A DNA stretch of 7,755 bases from the NCBI GenBank assembly GCA_002383415.1, contig DFYU01000019.1:1-7755 (forward strand). Reading direction: 5' to 3'. A model generated the notes under the pieces. The model saw nothing but the letters and a program-made list of their open reading frames with translations. It was not told the origin of the DNA and made no database searches. Below are positions 5,899-7,755 of this stretch, piece after piece (the first letter of the stretch is position 1; each line of letters begins with the position of its first letter). The position numbers and the translations under genes are program-made. This stretch comes from Geobacter sp. UBA4074 (lineage in GTDB: Bacteria; Desulfobacterota; Desulfuromonadia; Geobacterales; Pseudopelobacteraceae).

Positions 5899-6141
5899 CT
5901 CCTCCATCAACTCCAGGGCAAAATTCTTGGCCCGACCTGCCGGGGCGATCACCCCGTAGGCCATGGCCTCCTTCAGTTCGGCGCTCCCGGCGCCGGCCGC
6001 CTTTGCCAAGGCGTAATGCTTCTTCAGTCAGGTGGGACAGCCCACCGCCACCGCGCAGCCCACCCGGATCAGCTCGCGAGTCCGGGTATCCAGCACCTCT
6101 TCATACTCAAAATCAGCAAACAGTTTCTTGCGGATCTTCAT
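5884..6141 (-). CDS. AhpD-like (carboxymuconolactone decarboxylase family) selenoprotein, in-frame TGA read as Sec
   Basis: The minus-strand frame from ATG 6141 to TGA 5884 has 86 codons and a single internal TGA (6030-6028), at codon 38. Around it the product reads ELIRVGCAVAVGCPT-U-LKKHYALAKAAGA, then EAMAYGVIAPAGRAKNFALELMEE. Known from the family: AhpD-type proteins have C-x-x-C-x3-H as their redox and peroxidase centre. Here the site is Cys35-Pro-Thr-Sec38-x3-His41, with Sec at the second, peroxidatic Cys. Family-like residues continue for 47 codons after the TGA, and a SECIS-like hairpin follows it. AGGAGG (6154-6149) lies 7 nt before the ATG, which overlaps the protoporphyrinogen oxidase stop as ATGA. 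A thiol-dependent peroxidase or redox role is likely; its substrate is unknown. The alternative is a gene broken by a TGC/TGT to TGA change, which is less likely given the exact position. Confidence 0.85.
5998..6013 (-). promoter_or_regulatory. Predicted bacterial SECIS hairpin
   Basis: In the mRNA, the stem CGCCUU / AAGGCG (6 bp, fully paired) closes a four-base loop GGCA. The stem begins 14 nt and the loop 20 nt after the UGA at 6030-6028. Known bacterial SECIS elements lie directly downstream of the UGA inside the coding region and carry G in the first loop positions, where SelB binds. Both properties are met. Sequence alone cannot prove SelB binding. Confidence 0.7.
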
Positions 6142-7550
6142 GGCGTCCCCTCCTGCAAAAATCTCATCGCCCGTTCCACGGTCAGCTGGGACGAGGCCAC
6201 ACAGTCGTTCAACCCCACCCCGCGGAAGGCGTTGCCGGTCAGGAACAGGCCGGGATGGCTGGCTGCCAGTCCTTCCAGCTCGGCCAGCTTTTTCCCGTGA
6301 CCGGCAACATACTGCGGGATGGCCTGCTGGTGCTTGAAGATACGCACAAAGGATGGTTCGGCCTCAATCCCCATGATCAGCCGCAGGTCGTCCTGAACCC
6401 GTGAGAGCAGTAGCCCGTCCGGCAGGTTGACCAGTTCCGGCAGGCAGGCGCCGCCGGCCATGCTGCGCAGCAGCACCATATCGTCGGGAGCCCGGTTGTC
6501 GAACATGCTGGAGTCCCACAGCGTACCCAGGGTGCTACGCCCTTCCTTGCGGGCGATCAGGTAGCCGAAGCCGTCCAGCGGATGGCTGATCCGCTGCCGC
6601 TCGTAGCCGCAGCAGATCACCGACAACGAGGCATAGGGGATCTGCTCCAGCAGGCTGGCCATGGCGGGGTTGAGCGGAGCCAGCAGGGCGGCGGTCGCAT
6701 AGGCCGGCGCGGCCATGATCACCAGATCGGCCTGCAGCTCACCGCAGCCCTCGGTTGCCACGCGGTAGCGCCCGTCTTCGACGCCGACCGAACGGGCCAC
6801 GCACCCCGAACGGACCACATCAGGCAACTGGTCCCGCAGAGCGTCGGACAGGAACTGGATCCCCTCCCGAAAGGAGGTCAGGGTGCCGCCCGGCCCGGCG
6901 GCCGAGGCGGTCACCTGGCCTGCGGCCCGCTGTTGACGTTTCTTTTTGGCCAGCTTGAGCATCGCCTTGAACAGACCGCCGTACTCCCGCTCCAACTCAG
7001 CGATACGGGGAAAACAGGATACCAGCGACATGGTTTCCGGATTGCCGGCAAAGATGCCGGAGACCATCGGCCCGATCAGCTTGTCCAGCGCCTCCTGCCC
7101 CAGCCGGCGACGGGCGAAATCGGCCAGCGTTTCGTCGACCCCGGCCGGTGACGGCGGCGCAAATGGCTCACCCAAGAGACGCAGCTTGCCGGGCCAGGAG
7201 AGCAGCTTGCTCTTGACAAAGGACGGCCCGTTTTCCGGCAGACGATGCAGCATCCCCTGGCTGTAGATAAACCGCTTGCGGGCGTTGTCGTTGCTGCGGT
7301 GCAGACGATCGTCGATGCCCAAGGCACGGCACAGCTCCAGGGTCTGGGGCTTGTTGTCCAGAAAGCCGTTGGGCCCCCACTCGCAGGTAAAGCCGTTGTC
7401 GCGGATACTGCGGATCTTACCACCTACCTGGGGCTCTTTCTCCAGCAGCGTGATCTGCAGCGGTACGCCGTCTGCCTGGGCCTGCCTGCGCAGCAGCCAG
7501 GCGGTGGAGAGTCCCGAGATGCCGCCGCCGATGATGATCGCCTGTTTCAT
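6138..7550 (-). CDS. hemG: Protoporphyrinogen oxidase (HemY-type, FAD-dependent)
   Basis: The 470-residue flavoenzyme oxidises protoporphyrinogen (or coproporphyrinogen, in the coproporphyrin-dependent pathway) in late heme synthesis; the sequence does not tell me which. The N-terminus has the FAD-binding motif GGGISG (8-13), with Glu37 at the ribose-contact position and GGKIRS (43-48) after it. The C-terminal FAD segment TGNAFRGVGLNDC (438-450) is characteristic of this family among amine-oxidase-fold proteins. Length is normal. I chose the ATG at 7550, which gives a standard Rossmann start and has AGGAGG (7560-7555) just upstream; a TTG at 7571 is in frame but lies at the probable transcription start. 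The stop overlaps the start of the AhpD-like selenoprotein gene (ATGA). Symbols hemG and hemY are both used for this type. Confidence 0.93.
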   Translation of the reverse strand: MKQAIIIGGGISGLSTAWLLRRQAQADGVPLQITLLEKEPQVGGKIRSIRDNGFTCEWGPNGFLDNKPQTLELCRALGIDDRLHRSNDNARKRFIYSQGMLHRLPENGPSFVKSKLLSWPGKLRLLGEPFAPPSPAGVDETLADFARRRLGQEALDKLIGPMVSGIFAGNPETMSLVSCFPRIAELEREYGGLFKAMLKLAKKKRQQRAAGQVTASAAGPGGTLTSFREGIQFLSDALRDQLPDVVRSGCVARSVGVEDGRYRVATEGCGELQADLVIMAAPAYATAALLAPLNPAMASLLEQIPYASLSVICCGYERQRISHPLDGFGYLIARKEGRSTLGTLWDSSMFDNRAPDDMVLLRSMAGGACLPELVNLPDGLLLSRVQDDLRLIMGIEAEPSFVRIFKHQQAIPQYVAGHGKKLAELEGLAASHPGLFLTGNAFRGVGLNDCVASSQLTVERAMRFLQEGTP

Positions 7551-7579
7551 GGCGCCTCCTCTAAGGTACAATGGGCTGC

Positions 7580-7608
7580 ATACTACGGCTGGCCCCGATG
7601 CCTGTCAA
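7580..7608 (-). promoter_or_regulatory. Promoter for the hemG-selenoprotein operon
   Basis: On the minus strand a perfect TTGACA (7608-7603) is followed after exactly 17 bp by TAGTAT (7585-7580; 4 of 6 to TATAAT). Transcription would begin near 7573, leaving a leader of about 23 nt that contains the AGGAGG site. The -35 is one half of the inverted repeat shared with the promoter facing the other way. Confidence 0.65.
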
Positions 7609-7614
7609 GGAACG

Positions 7615-7643
7615 TTGACAGGGCGCCAAAAGGTGCTTAAATT
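7615..7643 (+). promoter_or_regulatory. Promoter for the DnaJ-family gene
   Basis: A perfect TTGACA (7615-7620) is followed after exactly 17 bp by TAAATT (7638-7643; 4 of 6 to TATAAT). Transcription would begin near 7650, about 24 nt before the ATG. It looks like a housekeeping sigma-70 promoter; I see no clear heat-shock sigma-32 match. Confidence 0.7.
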
Positions 7644-7673
7644 CTTGATCGTACGTCAGAAAGGAGCCGCAGT

Positions 7674-7755
7674 ATGGCGCAGCGCGACTATTATGAGATT
7701 CTGGGGGTAGACAAAAAGGCCCCGGCTGATGAGATCAAGAAGGCCTTCCGCAAGC
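7674..7755 (+). CDS. DnaJ-family co-chaperone, N-terminal fragment (runs off window)
   Basis: Only the first 27 codons are present, starting MAQRDYYEILGVDKKAPADE and continuing IKKAFRK. This is the beginning of a J domain: the DYYEILGV strand-turn and the first helix ending in basic residues that precede the HPD loop, which lies beyond the window. J-domain proteins stimulate the ATPase of DnaK/Hsp70 partners. The ATG has AAGGAG (7661-7666) at 7-nt spacing. Whether the full gene is a classic zinc-finger DnaJ or a shorter CbpA-like protein cannot be decided; the MAQRDYYEILGV opening makes me lean to the CbpA-like type. No dnaK or grpE is seen upstream. Confidence 0.9.
   Translation, partial: MAQRDYYEILGVDKKAPADEIKKAFRK

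Noticed and set aside
5884..6141. Reading the AhpD-like gene as a pseudogene broken by a nonsense mutation
   Set aside because: The frame has no other damage, the TGA is exactly at a redox Cys position, a SECIS-like hairpin follows, and a strong ribosome binding site is kept. Decay remains possible but is the weaker reading.
6003..6404. Rightward open frames over the 3' end of the oxidase gene and the selenoprotein gene
   Set aside because: They are antisense to better supported genes, lack family-like sequence and have no good ribosome binding site.
7551..7571. TTG start adding seven residues to protoporphyrinogen oxidase
   Set aside because: The extension carries the ribosome binding site for the ATG at 7550, and the predicted transcription start is only a couple of bases upstream.

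Overview
The window is GC-rich and densely coded. It looks like chromosomal core sequence from a Geobacter-type anaerobe (Desulfuromonadia; I would guess near Trichlorobacter/Geobacter lovleyi or Pelobacter propionicus). This rests on the style of the proteins, on an apparent selenocysteine gene, and on an intergenic repeat resembling dispersed Geobacter repeats. The taxon is recognition from memory, not a search result. I see no rRNA, tRNA, CRISPR array, transposase or phage module, and no gene-free stretch longer than about 300 bases.

Layout. (1) At 1-324 (+) is the C-terminal end of a sulfatase/LTA-synthase-type membrane phosphotransferase, separated from the next gene by a long hairpin. 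(2) A leftward operon at 2054-399 encodes a tandem-ACT (GcvR-like) protein, peptide deformylase and an AMMECR1-domain protein. (3) A rightward pair at 2177-3390 encodes a DUF2062 membrane protein and a DUF2786 protein, overlapping by 4 bases. (4) A nested inverted-repeat element at about 3451-3592 runs into the 3' end of a leftward PhoU-like DUF47 gene (4201-3581). (5) A rightward pair at 4391-5898 encodes undecaprenyl-diphosphatase (uppP) and RadC. (6) A leftward operon at 7550-5884 encodes protoporphyrinogen oxidase followed by a small AhpD-like protein. (7) From 7674 (+) comes the start of a DnaJ-family gene, divided from the heme gene by a compact back-to-back promoter region.

The main discovery is in the 240 bases between radC and the heme gene, which look empty to ordinary gene finding. 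On the minus strand they hold an 85-codon frame (6141-5884). It starts with a strong ribosome binding site and an ATGA overlap with the oxidase gene. A single in-frame TGA falls exactly at the second Cys position of an AhpD CxxCxxxH site, giving CPTU-LKKH. A 6-bp hairpin with a GGCA loop starts 14 nt after the TGA, matching the general bacterial SECIS layout. I therefore call it a selenoprotein co-translated with protoporphyrinogen oxidase.
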